Positions 1 through 9,349 of a stretch of 64,000 nt of DNA are shown here, piece by piece. Source of the stretch: Actinoallomurus purpureus (GTDB taxonomy: Bacteria; Actinomycetota; Actinomycetes; Streptosporangiales; Streptosporangiaceae); assembly GCF_024055795.1 (NCBI RefSeq), contig NZ_JAMXMY010000018.1, forward strand, positions 124,001-188,000. The letters are read 5' to 3'. The stretch's first letter is position 1, and each line of letters opens with the position of its first letter. The translations under genes were made by a program, and so were the position numbers. Under the pieces are notes generated by a model. It was not told where the DNA came from. It saw only the letters and a program-made list of their open reading frames with translations, and ran no database searches.

Positions 1-178
1 GCTGGTCCGCCGATGCGCGTCCGCGCCGACCAGGCACCACCAAGCAAGGAGAACACTCGCGTGACACTCCCGGCTCCTCGCCGACAGCGCCGCAGACCTG
101 CTCGCCATTCTCGCCACGTATATGCGGGATGACCACACGAACCAGTCCCCGCATTCACTTTCGGTTGCTCAGGCGAAA

Positions 179-1876
<1,698 letters not shown>

Positions 1877-1943
1877 CTACAAGCCCGAGCATCATCCCGT
1901 CCAATCCTTTCCCAGCCACGTGATCACGATTCCGAACGGGCCC

Positions 1944-2018
1944 GTGCGGTTGCAGGGCGAATCCGGCGTGGCGGCCCGGCTGGTCCCGGTCACGGTCGAC
2001 GGTCTGATCCTGGCTGCC
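1944..2018 (+). pseudogene. Relic of a DUF2637-like membrane protein
   Basis: The reading frame contains GVAARLVPVTVDGLILAA, typical of the second membrane segment of DUF2637 proteins carried by actinomycete plasmids and integrative elements. The following alanine-rich helix is replaced by unrelated sequence (PEADRISVGAAL), and the N-terminal helix is absent. The stretch 1837-2221 holds nothing else I can assign. A short motif is the only support. Confidence 0.35.
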
Positions 2019-2221
2019 CCCGAGGCGGACCGGATCTCGGTAGGCGCTGCCCTGATGAGGTTCGCTCGTGGCCACTACACGAACCGGTCGTAGGCGAGCT
2101 TGACGACCAGCGCGATGGCGCGCTGATCGTGATCCGAAGGGCGAACGGCCGTCTCATCGCGGCTGTCGTCACAAGAAAGCCCCGAGACGCGCTGTTGGCT
2201 CCTGATCGCGACGATGTGTCA

Positions 2222-2980
2222 CTAGTTCAGCCGAGCACTCCTGAGGGAACTCAGCGCCTCGGCGCGAGCGATGATGATCAGGCGTTTCCGGTGGCGGTGT
2301 TCCGGTTCGTTGTGGAAGTCCTGTGCCGTGGTCTGGGCTGAGTGCTTTCGGTACAGCATGCTCGGTGTGCTGATGAAGTATCCGTCGCTGACTGCGTTTG
2401 CGGCGATTATGAGGCCCGTGTCCTCTGATGTGTCCAAGGCCATCCAGCCGCCCAGTGCGAGCAATAGGTCGCGCCTAATGCACAGGGTCCCGGGAACGAC
2501 CGGGAGCATCCAGTCATGCTCGCGCCAGAACCGGAGTACTTCGCCGCGTTCGATGATGCCCTCTTCCGGTTCGCCGTGCTCCCATCTCTTGGTATCACCG
2601 TTTGGAAGTAGATCGAGTGCGCGTGAGGTCGTCCAGCCGATTTGAGGATTGTTCGTCAGGATCTCGATGTCATGTGAAAGCGCGCCAGGAAGAAGGCGGT
2701 CATCGGCATCGAGGTTACGTACTAGCTCGCCGGCGGCCCGAGTAAGGGCAGTAGTGCGGGCTACGCCGGGCCCGTAGGGCCGGGCGGTGCTGCCGAAGCT
2801 GATGCGTTCGTCGTGTGGAAGCGTTGCGTTGGCTTCGCCGCCATCGCCGTCTTGTTGCACGACCCATTGCCATGTCCATCCGTCCGGGAGTTCTTGCCCC
2901 AACAGGGACGCGTACGCCTCGGAGAGGAACGTTAGGTTGGGTTCGTGTACGGGAGTGACTACCGTAATGACGTGCGTCAT
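2222..2980 (-). CDS. Family 2 glycosyltransferase (GT-A fold)
   Basis: The 252-residue protein starts with a GT-A strand (ITVVTPVHEPNLTFL). It carries the metal and nucleotide-sugar signature NLDADDRLLPGAL near residue 92, where DADD is the DxD motif, and the acceptor-side block VVPGTLCIRRDLLLALGGW near residue 165. There are no membrane spans or signal peptide, so it is a soluble cytosolic glycosyltransferase. Donor and acceptor are unknown. It stands alone: no polysaccharide, teichoic acid or secondary-metabolite genes lie beside it, and both flanks contain relics, so it may be cargo left from a lost island. Confidence 0.82.
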   Translation of the reverse strand: MTHVITVVTPVHEPNLTFLSEAYASLLGQELPDGWTWQWVVQQDGDGGEANATLPHDERISFGSTARPYGPGVARTTALTRAAGELVRNLDADDRLLPGALSHDIEILTNNPQIGWTTSRALDLLPNGDTKRWEHGEPEEGIIERGEVLRFWREHDWMLPVVPGTLCIRRDLLLALGGWMALDTSEDTGLIIAANAVSDGYFISTPSMLYRKHSAQTTAQDFHNEPEHRHRKRLIIIARAEALSSLRSARLN

Positions 2981-3195
2981 CGCTTCCAGGGCTCCAGTTT
3001 GGTTTCTCTCTGCCGAGGTAGACGGTGGGGGACGTATGCCGGTGGCTGTCGACGACTGCCGTCGTTGCCGTCACCGTTGCCGTCAGCCGCAGCATCCTTG
3101 GCCTGGGCGAACCAGTGTCGGACGTCCGTGTCTGACTACTCTGTCATGCATCCTCAGGGAGACGGCCACCAGCTGATCCGTAGCAAGATCAAGGA

Positions 3196-3252
3196 TGTCC
3201 AGGACCGTCTGCAGCCGTCCATTGACCTGCTTCCGAACGGCTGCGGCGTCCA
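3196..3252. repeat. Copy 1 of a diverged 57-bp repeat (second copy 7005-7061)
   Basis: The plus strand from TGTCCAGGACCGTC to GGCGTCCA aligns without gaps to 7005-7061, at about three quarters identity by hand. Read on the minus strand, both copies encode a related stretch (RKQVNGRLQTVLDI here, RQQVTKRLWTVLDV in copy 2), so they may be relics of one protein family. I cannot name the family. The interval 2981-3573 otherwise contains only the integrase relic. Confidence 0.4.
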
Positions 3253-3395
3253 CGCTTCGTCAAATCCGGCAAGCAAAAGTGACCTACAACACGTATAGCC
3301 CCCCGGATTTGAGCTGCCGGCACTCTGCTGCGGAAACACATCCGAGGGGCCGGCCCGCAGAGGCCGCACGCCCGGCCCGAGGGCGGGCCGCAAGC

Positions 3396-3494
3396 GAGCC
3401 AACGGTGACGGAGACCGTCTACCGCAAGCAGATACGGCCGGTGATTCAGGACGGAGCCGCCGCGGTGAACGAGATCTTCTCAACGAGGCGGTGA
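3396..3494 (+). pseudogene. C-terminal relic of a tyrosine recombinase (integrase)
   Basis: The last codons of this open stretch read TVTETVYRKQIRPVIQDGA followed by AVNEIF and a TGA at 3492-3494. This is the characteristic end of actinomycete phage and AICE integrases: a catalytic tyrosine in a T-E-x-VYR context followed by RPVIQxGA. The rest of the recombinase, including the R-H-x-x-R part, is missing. It marks the scar of an earlier integrated element; no tRNA or att repeat is visible next to it. Confidence 0.6.
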
Positions 3495-3573
3495 CCGATT
3501 CTGTGACGTCGCTGTGACCGGTTCCTTGGCAGGCTGCCCGGCATTCGTGTTTCCCACGAGGAAGGGTTCTTTT

Positions 3574-5124
3574 ATGAGACGTGCGACAGCCGGTGGCGTG
3601 GGCGGCTTGGCCTGCGTAATGCTGACGCTGGGCAGTGCGGCACCGAGCATCGCCGTGCCGGCCGCCGCCGTGGCGAGTCGGTCGGCTTCGGCTGTCGACT
3701 GGAGGCCCTGCCCCGCCTATTCCGATGAGGTGATCCTGAGCCTGGGCGCCACCAGCGCGCAGATACCGCAGTTCCGCGCACAGATGAAGCGCCTGGAATG
3801 CGGGACGATCAGCGTCCCACTGGATTACCGCCACCCGGAGGGCCGGAAGATCAGCATCGCGGTCACCCGGCTGGGTGCCATGGACACCAAACACCGGCTC
3901 GGCGCGCTGGCGATGGCCCCGGGCGGGCCCGGCGGCAGCGGATATCTCGACCCCATCGCCATGACGCTCAGGAACAAGGAGATCGCCCGGCTCAACGACC
4001 GGTACGACCTCATCGGCTTCGATCCCCGCGGGGTCAACTACAGCACCAAGACCAACTGCGTGGGTACGCCTCCTCCCAATGCGGGACCCGGACCACTGAC
4101 CAAGGCGTCGGCCAAGCGGATCTACGAGGCTCAAGCGGCGGACAACGCCGCCTGCGGGCGGTCCGATCCGGCCTTCCTCGGGCAGCTCACCACCGCGAAC
4201 GTGGCCCGGGACCTGGATCGGGTGCGGGCCGCACTCGGCGAGCGCAGGCTCAACATCCTTGGCTTCTCCTGGGGCACCTGGCTCGGCGCGGTGTACCGCA
4301 GCCTATTCGCCGGCCGTACGGGGCGCGTCTTCCTGGACAGCCCGGCGCCGCCGTATACCAGCTTCGCCGAGCATGACAAGGGGGTCGCCGAGGCCACAGA
4401 GCGGAATTTCGGGCGTATGGCGGCGTGGCTCGCGCGTTACCACACGACGTACGGCCTGGGCGCCACCGCACAGCAGGTGCGGGCCGCGGTCTTGAAGCTG
4501 CGCCACGAGTATGACGCCAACCCCAAGACGTTCACCGACCTGAACAGAGCCATCGACGGCGCCTCGATCGCCCAACTGGCCGGCACGACCTCACCCCAAT
4601 GGCCGCAGGCCGGTCGGGCGCTCGCCGAGCTGCGGGACGCGACCAGCCCCCAAGCACCGCCCACCGTCAAAAAGATCTTCGGCGCCGAACCGGCCAAGCC
4701 CGTCCCCGGCGCACCCGAGATGCAGAACATGACGATGAACCGGGCGACCATCTGCAACGAAGATCAGAGCCGGCGCGGCTTCTCCGCCGCCTGGACCGCC
4801 TACCAGCAGCGCCTCAAGCGCAACCCGGTGACGGCCTACTACTTCGGCGGCGGATGCGCCGGCTGGCCGCTGCCCGTACAACAGACCCGGGTACACCGCA
4901 CCGCGGGGTCGCTGGTGTTGTCCGGGCACCGTTACGACACCATGTCCGCCTACAAGTGGACCCTGCAGATGCAGGTCGCCATCGGCGGCAAGGTCTACAC
5001 CGTCGACGACGACGTCCACGTATCGGCCACACGCGTGCCCGAATGCGCCGCAGACGTGGCGGCCTACTTCACCACTGGCCGGATCGACCACGGCTGCGAC
5101 GGAGAGAAAATGCCAACCCCATAG
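3574..5124 (+). CDS. Secreted alpha/beta-hydrolase, tripeptidyl aminopeptidase type (MEROPS S33)
   Basis: The 516-residue protein starts at ATG 3574 behind GAGGAAGGG. A Sec signal peptide (Arg-rich start, hydrophobic core, Ala-rich cleavage region near residue 40) implies export. The oxyanion region is APGGPGGSG, the nucleophile elbow is GFSWGTWLG (Ser), and the C-terminal TAP-like domain provides the Asp (SGHRYDTMS) and His (DDDVHVSAT). The C-terminal pattern of paired cysteines and YFTTGRIDHGC is typical of SlpD/SlpE/Tap-like peptidases, which release N-terminal tripeptides from secreted proteins. It is monocistronic and ends before the hairpin at 5212. It is full length and all catalytic residues are visible. 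Confidence 0.88.
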   Translation: MRRATAGGVGGLACVMLTLGSAAPSIAVPAAAVASRSASAVDWRPCPAYSDEVILSLGATSAQIPQFRAQMKRLECGTISVPLDYRHPEGRKISIAVTRLGAMDTKHRLGALAMAPGGPGGSGYLDPIAMTLRNKEIARLNDRYDLIGFDPRGVNYSTKTNCVGTPPPNAGPGPLTKASAKRIYEAQAADNAACGRSDPAFLGQLTTANVARDLDRVRAALGERRLNILGFSWGTWLGAVYRSLFAGRTGRVFLDSPAPPYTSFAEHDKGVAEATERNFGRMAAWLARYHTTYGLGATAQQVRAAVLKLRHEYDANPKTFTDLNRAIDGASIAQLAGTTSPQWPQAGRALAELRDATSPQAPPTVKKIFGAEPAKPVPGAPEMQNMTMNRATICNEDQSRRGFSAAWTAYQQRLKRNPVTAYYFGGGCAGWPLPVQQTRVHRTAGSLVLSGHRYDTMSAYKWTLQMQVAIGGKVYTVDDDVHVSATRVPECAADVAAYFTTGRIDHGCDGEKMPTP

Positions 5125-5211
5125 GACCACAACGAGCCGGATCCCGGACCTGACCACTCCACCGGAACCGGTCAGCGGACAGGACAGATCAGGATCCAGC
5201 CGGCAGCAAGT

Positions 5212-5244
5212 GGCCCAATGAGCCGGCCGGCAGCTCATTGGGCC
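5212..5244. terminator. Strong hairpin after the S33 peptidase gene
   Basis: A perfect 12-bp inverted repeat, GGCCCAATGAGC with GCTCATTGGGCC, is separated by a 9-nt loop about 90 nt after the peptidase stop. There is no T-tract, as is usual for actinomycete terminators. I see no gene between here and 5439. Confidence 0.6.
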
Positions 5245-5412
5245 GCCGGGCTTCGCACGACTTTCGCCGTCGCCCGGTGCAAGGGCGCTTGGGAAGCTGG
5301 GGGATGCCCTCGGCTGAGGCCGTTGCCATGACCGGGGGTGCGGGGGCGGAGCGCGAGTGACCGGGGGGCAGCAGCGCGTATCGCTCCCGAGTGCGCTGGG
5401 CCATCAGCATAA

Positions 5413-5427
5413 ATCTGATTATCAGAT
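5413..5427. promoter_or_regulatory. Palindromic operator of the Phd/VapC operon
   Basis: ATCTGA-TTA-TCAGAT is a perfect palindrome ending 11 nt before the antitoxin ATG. Antitoxins of the Phd/YefM family repress their own operon through such short palindromes overlapping the promoter. The A/T-rich stretch stands out in the local sequence. Autoregulation is inferred from the family. Confidence 0.6.
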
Positions 5428-5438
5428 ATGCTGGCCTC

Positions 5439-5696
5439 ATGAGGACCATGACCGCAACCGAAGCCTCCCGGAGGTTCTCTGACCTCCTCGACGCCATCGA
5501 GCGAGGCGAAACCATCACCATCACCCGGGGCAATCGCCCGGTCGCGGAGATCGGTCCCGCGCACCGCCGCACGGGCGCTGACCTGCGGGCGGCGCTGGAC
5601 GGTATCGAACCGCCGGATGACCGGTTCGCTGAGGACATCAACAGCGCTCTGGATCTGCTCACGACGGAGGAGCGGGACCCGTGGGCCGACGCCTGA
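5439..5696 (+). CDS. Phd/YefM-family antitoxin
   Basis: This 85-residue protein has the classic Phd fold signature at its N-terminus: TATEASRRFSDLLDAIERGE, then TITRGNRPVAEIGPA. The C-terminal half is acidic and probably unfolded until it binds the toxin. ATG 5439 is chosen because it follows the operator directly; ATG 5448 is an alternative. Its stop overlaps the toxin start by 16 nt, which implies translational coupling. It should bind the operator palindrome at 5413 and neutralise the PIN toxin encoded downstream. Confidence 0.88.
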   Translation: MRTMTATEASRRFSDLLDAIERGETITITRGNRPVAEIGPAHRRTGADLRAALDGIEPPDDRFAEDINSALDLLTTEERDPWADA

Positions 5697-6133
5697 TCCT
5701 CGACACCAACATCCTGATCGCGTACGAACGGGGTGCCATCGACCGGGCCGCCCTCGACGATGACGAACTGGCCGTCGCGGCGGTGACGATCGCCGAATAC
5801 CGCGTGGGGATAGAGCTGGCCGACACCGTCGCGCGTGCCGCCGACCGTTCCCGTGCACTCGCCGCGATCACTTCGGTGGTCGAGGTGCTGGACTACACCG
5901 ACACCACGGCCGCCCATCATGCCCGCCTGATAGCGCACGTCCGCCGCGCGGGCACCCCCCGGGGAGCACACGACTTGATCATCGCGGCACACGCGACAGA
6001 GACCGGCAGGACGATCCTGTCCCGCGATGCCAAGGTACGCTTCGCCGATCTCCCCTTGGTGATCGCAGCCACAGCCACAGGACCAGAGGGTCGGGGACCG
6101 GCGGTTAGGCCGGTCCCTAGGTTGCGTCCATGA
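5681..6133 (+). CDS. VapC-type PIN-domain ribonuclease toxin
   Basis: GTG 5681 opens a 150-residue PIN-domain protein overlapping the antitoxin gene. The four acidic positions of the metal site can be placed: LDTNILIA (Asp near residue 8), the Glu in TIAEYRVG, the Asp in AHDLIIAAHA and the Asp in LSRDAKVRF. PIN toxins cleave tRNA or rRNA and stop growth when the antitoxin is lost. Everything needed for activity seems present. The last ~20 residues (Gly/Pro/Arg-rich) extend past the normal PIN end, suggesting that the native stop was lost and the frame runs on into flanking DNA. Confidence 0.88.
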   Translation: MGRRLILDTNILIAYERGAIDRAALDDDELAVAAVTIAEYRVGIELADTVARAADRSRALAAITSVVEVLDYTDTTAAHHARLIAHVRRAGTPRGAHDLIIAAHATETGRTILSRDAKVRFADLPLVIAATATGPEGRGPAVRPVPRLRP

Positions 6134-6152
6134 CGTGGCGCCATGGTCAGGG

Positions 6153-6398
6153 TCAGGACGACGTCGCGCTGCGCCGACGACTCCTGCTGTAGGCCTCGAC
6201 GCTCTTGTAGACGGCGTTGCCTACGACGTTGACGACAGCACCGACGATGAAGGCGCCGAGGAAGTCGACGGCGGCCGCGCCGCCGATGAGTTCGCCGATG
6301 GTGGCGCCGCAGCTGCAGACGAGCATCGCCGGGAAGGACCCGTCGGTCCTGCGGCGGTAAGGCCTACCGCACCCGCCGCCATCTGTAGAACCGTGCAC
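6153..6398 (-). CDS. Possible small membrane protein, unknown function
   Basis: This minus-strand frame of 81 codons contains a glycine/alanine-rich hydrophobic stretch (VDFLGAFIVGAVVNVVGNAVY) that could span the membrane, and a basic C-terminal tail. I recognise no family and see no clear ribosome-binding site. The opposite strand lacks a convincing gene, so it is kept as a weak candidate. Confidence 0.3.
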   Translation of the reverse strand: MHGSTDGGGCGRPYRRRTDGSFPAMLVCSCGATIGELIGGAAAVDFLGAFIVGAVVNVVGNAVYKSVEAYSRSRRRSATSS

Positions 6399-6591
6399 CC
6401 ATCAGGCCAGTCTGATCCGACGTCCAGCCCCATCGTGAACACCAGCCGACGTTCGTCCGCCGAGAAGAAGAAACACGGTGATCTTCACGCATTCTGGGCT
6501 CGCTTACGCCCATCACGCGATAGAAGCGAGTGATGCGGGTGTTTGCCCGCTGACGTACACCATCACTCCAACATGTCCCGAGAGGACCTCA

Positions 6592-6813
6592 GTGGCTTCG
6601 ATCGACTTGAACAACGTGCTCGACAAGGCGTGGGCGGACAAGAGCCTCCCGGAGATCATGGCCGCGCCGGTGGCGGCCCTGAGGGGGATCTCAGACCGTA
6701 CCGGCGAGCTCCTGAACGAAGCACTCGGCATCAAGACGGTCGCCGACCTGGCCAATCTGCCGTACGCCCGCTGGGCCCAGGCCTTGGCCGAACTGGACGC
6801 GGCCGCCAAGTAA
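6592..6813 (+). CDS. Small helix-hairpin-helix-like protein
   Basis: GTG 6592 follows AGAGGA by 5 nt and gives a 73-residue protein. Its centre, VAALRGISDRTGELLNEALG then IKTVADLANL, has the two-helix G-I/V-x-x form of helix-hairpin-helix modules that bind DNA or other proteins without sequence specificity. There is no catalytic domain. I have seen similar standalone small proteins in actinobacteria without a described role. A perfect hairpin 45 nt after the stop terminates it. An upstream in-frame ATG at 6478 would add 38 low-complexity residues and is less likely. Confidence 0.65.
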   Translation: MASIDLNNVLDKAWADKSLPEIMAAPVAALRGISDRTGELLNEALGIKTVADLANLPYARWAQALAELDAAAK

Positions 6814-6857
6814 CGAGCCCCCAGCACGTCGGTCGTGGCGTTGCCCCACTCACCTCG

Positions 6858-6901
6858 GGGTTACGACCCGGCGGAGTCGACACTCTGGCGGGTCGTAACC
6901 C
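6858..6901. terminator. Perfect 12-bp inverted repeat after the HhH-like gene
   Basis: GGGTTACGACCC (6858-6869) and GGGTCGTAACCC (6890-6901) form a 12-bp stem with a 20-nt loop. It probably terminates the 6592 gene. The long loop also leaves open a mobile-element end. Confidence 0.5.
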
Positions 6902-6956
6902 TCGACGGCCGGCCTGAGGTCGCGCCAGATGGGTTCACCTAGTCCTCCGGAGGATG

Positions 6957-6976
6957 CCCCGGCCTTCAGGCCGGGG
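6957..6976. other. IS200/IS605-like terminal hairpin, orphan
   Basis: CCCCGGCC-TTCA-GGCCGGGG followed by AGGA resembles the hairpins at the 3' ends of actinomycete IS200/IS605 (TnpB) elements. No tnpA or tnpB frame remains within 2 kb. It sits beside copy 2 of the 57-bp repeat. The interval 6814-7562 holds this hairpin, the repeat copy and the left att copy, but no gene that I can support. Confidence 0.35.
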
Positions 6977-7004
6977 AGGAATCCGGGCTCCGTCAGGAGC
7001 TTAA

Positions 7005-7061
7005 CGTCCAGGACGGTCCACAGCCGTTTGGTGACCTGCTGTCGAGCGGCTGTGCCGTCCA
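7005..7061. repeat. Copy 2 of the diverged 57-bp repeat (copy 1 at 3196-3252)
   Basis: It aligns without gaps to 3196-3252. On the minus strand it lies inside an open stretch reading DGTAARQQVTKRLWTVLDV that is cut off by the IS200/IS605-like hairpin at 6957. It may be the head of a gene truncated by that element. Confidence 0.4.
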
Positions 7062-7347
7062 GGTCCGTTCTGCTGATGCTCGTCTTCCTGGGAGTCACCG
7101 GTGGCGGGGTGCACGTCGCACGTCGGATTCGCTAGGCAGGGCGACGACCCGGCCAGATGGACGTGGTCGGCTTGTGACGGCCTGCCTAGCGACAGCCTCC
7201 TTGCCGTCGGCGTTGACGGCGCAAAAGGTGAAATTAGGACGGCCTGTCGTCCATGGCGGCGTCAAGGTGTCCAAAGTGGCCGTCCCGGCGGCAAGGAGCC
7301 TCAGCGCGGGACTCGGAGACAGGTGTCAGCCAAGAGGGGCTGCGACC

Positions 7348-7501
7348 GGGGGTGCGGGGGCGGGGCCCCTGCATCGTGGGTTCCAGGGGGTCGTCCCGCT
7401 GGGAAAGCACAAAGCCCCCGGCGAAGTCGATCGAAGATCGACGAGCACCAGGGGGCGAGTGGGCAGGGGCGGGGTCGAACCGCCGACCTTCCGCTTTTCA
7501 G
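7348..7501. repeat. attL-like direct repeat containing the tRNA-Phe 3' half
   Basis: This ~154-bp block is almost identical to 9197-9349. Its last 42 nt (7460-7501) match the 3' half of the intact tRNA-Phe gene at 9308-9349 exactly. Identity ends abruptly within the anticodon loop sequence. Tyrosine-integrase elements that insert into tRNA genes leave this arrangement: an intact tRNA at one end and a 3' fragment at the other. Confidence 0.8.
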
Positions 7502-7562
7502 AAGTGACATCACCCCTGCTCACAAGCGCCCCACGGCAGACGGCGGCGCATAAGGCAACTGG

Positions 7563-7964
7563 CTAGGCCACCTTGGCAATCTTGCATTCAATGCCTGCCG
7601 GTCCAACGGGAACTTGCGCCGCAGTGTTTCCTCCGAAGGAGGTCGTGCCGCGAACCTCGAAGGTCTGAACGCCGATCCTCTGGTGAGAGGCTGCATCCAG
7701 CACCTCGACGGTAACTGAGTAGCTCGTCGCGTCGCCTGTAATCGTGCCGCTGATCGTTACCGTGCCCTGTGATCCGACGGTATTCACCTGGCAATCGACG
7801 TTGGTCCTGTAGCTCTTCGGGCCAAGGGACGGGGCACTCCCTCCTGGCACACCGATCAAGGAGAGCACAGCGAATAGTCCCAGGAACCCCAGCACACCCA
7901 AGGCGATAATCATGTAAGTCTTCCGCCTGGGATGCGGAGGCGAGCCGTATTCATCGTTGGCCAT
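7563..7964 (-). CDS. Membrane-anchored small protein with FxLYD-like beta domain
   Basis: The 133-residue protein has a short cytosolic head ending PRRKT, one hydrophobic span (MIIALGVLGFLGLFAVLSLI, residues ~18-37), and an exported part with beta strands such as GTVTISGTITGD and SVTVEVLDAASHQRIGV. This resembles FxLYD-type immunoglobulin-like domains found in actinobacterial cell-surface proteins. ATG 7964 is chosen behind GAGTGGA; ATG 7985 is possible. It lies inside the ghost element bounded by the att-like repeats and is probably cargo. Function is unknown. Confidence 0.6.
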   Translation of the reverse strand: MANDEYGSPPHPRRKTYMIIALGVLGFLGLFAVLSLIGVPGGSAPSLGPKSYRTNVDCQVNTVGSQGTVTISGTITGDATSYSVTVEVLDAASHQRIGVQTFEVRGTTSFGGNTAAQVPVGPAGIECKIAKVA

Positions 7965-8092
7965 GGTCCACTCGTGAGTCGGCATCCCTGTCCCCGTAAC
8001 CCTGATCGATCCTGCTAGGCGAAGTCAGCGCAGGTCAGTGTATATCTCAGTAGGTGCGGCTTGATCTTGTTCGCTGCGGCTAAACGATCTTC

Positions 8093-8540
8093 GGTTCCGG
8101 TTCGTGGAAGCTTGCGGCACCCGCTGCGGACAGCGCCGGCTCAAGCACGAGCCGAAAGCGAATGGCGTCATGTTCCGACAGCACCACCACTGACCAAGCT
8201 CTTGCGCTGGCATCTGACCGAGTTCGACGCCGGACCGGAACGGCCAGTCTTCGCCGGCGTACGCGGCCGCAGACTGGCGACGATCACCTACGGCGCGCGT
8301 GGGACAAGGCACGCACGGCCACTCTCAGCCCCGCTGAGTACGCTTCACCGCTCGCGCGACGCGTCTATGACCTCCACCACGCCTGCCTCTCCACGTGGCT
8401 CAACGGCGGCGTCCCCCCGCCCAAGTCGCCGAGTAGGCCGGCCACAGCGTCTCCGTCCTTCTGAAGGTCTACGCCAAGTGCATCCAGGGCCAAGACGAGA
8501 CCGCCAAGCGCCGCATCGAGGCAGCTCTTCGGGGCTAAAA
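8093..8540 (+). pseudogene. Decayed tyrosine integrase of the ghost element
   Basis: Pieces of an AICE/phage integrase occur in three frames: RRLKHEPK, then EWRHVPTAPPLTKLLRWHL and PVFAGVRGRRL, then WDKARTATLSPAEYASPLAR with STWLNGGVP, then LKVYAKC with ETAKRRIEAALRG and a stop. Family members read PYDLRHA at the catalytic box; here it is VYDLHHA, so the catalytic Arg is lost as well as the frame. The N-terminal arm- and core-binding domains are gone. It lies between the two tRNA-Phe 3' copies, as expected for the element's own integrase. Confidence 0.8.
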
Positions 8541-8747
8541 CGTGGGCACGTATTGGGCACAGCCACCCGCCACCAGCCGGTGACGGCCGAACACAACCGG
8601 ACACATAGCGAACAGCGCCCGACCTTGTTCATGCAGGTCGGGCGCTGTCTCGAGCAGAGTGAACAGCTCGGCGAGTGGGCGTAGGGCTTCCTGGGGGACG
8701 GCGTTGATCTGTTCCTCAGCAACCGGGTCCAGGCTGAGTCGATACAC
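8535..8747 (-). pseudogene. Truncated RelE/ParE-like toxin
   Basis: The N-terminus MYRLSLDPVAEEQINAVP, then ALRPLAELFTLLETAP, matches the first two helices of RelE-like toxins found next to DUF6247 genes. After about 40 residues similarity stops, and the beta-sheet core with the catalytic residues is missing. The frame runs into the end of the integrase relic, with which it overlaps by a few bases. The toxin is very probably inactive. Confidence 0.6.
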
Positions 8748-9080
8748 CTACCGGCCGCTCTCTCGCTCGGCGAGGATCTCGCGCCACGGTCTTGTCTGCG
8801 GCATCGGCTCCCCGGCAAGGATCTGGTCGGCTCTGGCGTGCATGCGCCGACGACCTTCGGGGTCTCGTGTCGAGTCGCAAGCTGAGATCCACCAGCGATG
8901 CACGAAGTCGCTCAGCACGCCGAGGTCGAGGTTGACCCGTACTTCATCGAGTACTGCTTTGAGTCCGGCGTCGAACGCCTCACGATCTTGGGGTACGACC
9001 AGGGCAGCCCGAATAGCGCGCAGGCTCTTGGCTGGATCGGGCACACCGGCAGGGACGAAGTCGTGTGGTTGCGCGGTCAT
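8748..9080 (-). CDS. DUF6247-family protein, probable antitoxin partner
   Basis: This 110-residue acidic protein carries the DUF6247 pattern: DPAKSLRAIRAALVVPQDREAFD near the start, then LDLGVLSDFVHRWW and the RMHARADQIL block near the C-terminus. Members are usually encoded directly upstream of RelE-like toxins in actinomycetes, and here the next gene (start 8747) is the broken toxin. The two genes abut. An antitoxin role is inferred from context only. Without an active toxin the gene may be decaying. Confidence 0.7.
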   Translation of the reverse strand: MTAQPHDFVPAGVPDPAKSLRAIRAALVVPQDREAFDAGLKAVLDEVRVNLDLGVLSDFVHRWWISACDSTRDPEGRRRMHARADQILAGEPMPQTRPWREILAERESGR

Positions 9081-9196
9081 CCTCGCCTCCTCTCCCTGCC
9101 GCAGAGCTTACAGAGTTAGCCTGAGACCGCGGCCGGACGTGGGAGATCGCCTGTGCCACGGGCTGGGACGAAGCCGGCACCGCGGCGGCCGTGGGC

Positions 9197-9349
9197 GGGG
9201 GTGCGGGGCGGAGCCCCCGCATCGGGGGTTCCAGGGGGTCGTCCCCCTGGGAAAGCACAAAGCCCCCGGCGAAGTCGATCGAAGATCGACGAGCACCAGG
9301 GGGCGAGTGGGCAGGGGCGGGGTCGAACCGCCGACCTTCCGCTTTTCAG
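9197..9349. repeat. attR-like direct repeat overlapping tRNA-Phe
   Basis: This is the right copy of the 153-154-bp repeat. It covers the 3' half of the functional tRNA-Phe gene (9308-9349) plus about 110 bp downstream of it. Together with 7348-7501 it bounds an element remnant of about 1.85 kb. Confidence 0.8.

Noticed and set aside
1-178. Possible gene end at the left edge with GTG after AAGGAG at 61
   Set aside because: The GTG frame stops after ~22 codons; another frame has a helical-looking stretch but no recognisable family or start. Too little sequence.
5248-5400. Minus-strand Arg-rich frame before the Phd/VapC operon
   Set aside because: No domain or start signal; looks like noncoding sequence after the terminator.
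6135-6533. Plus-strand frame between the toxin and the HhH-like gene
   Set aside because: Asp/Gly-rich mirror of the minus-strand hydrophobic frame, no ribosome-binding site.
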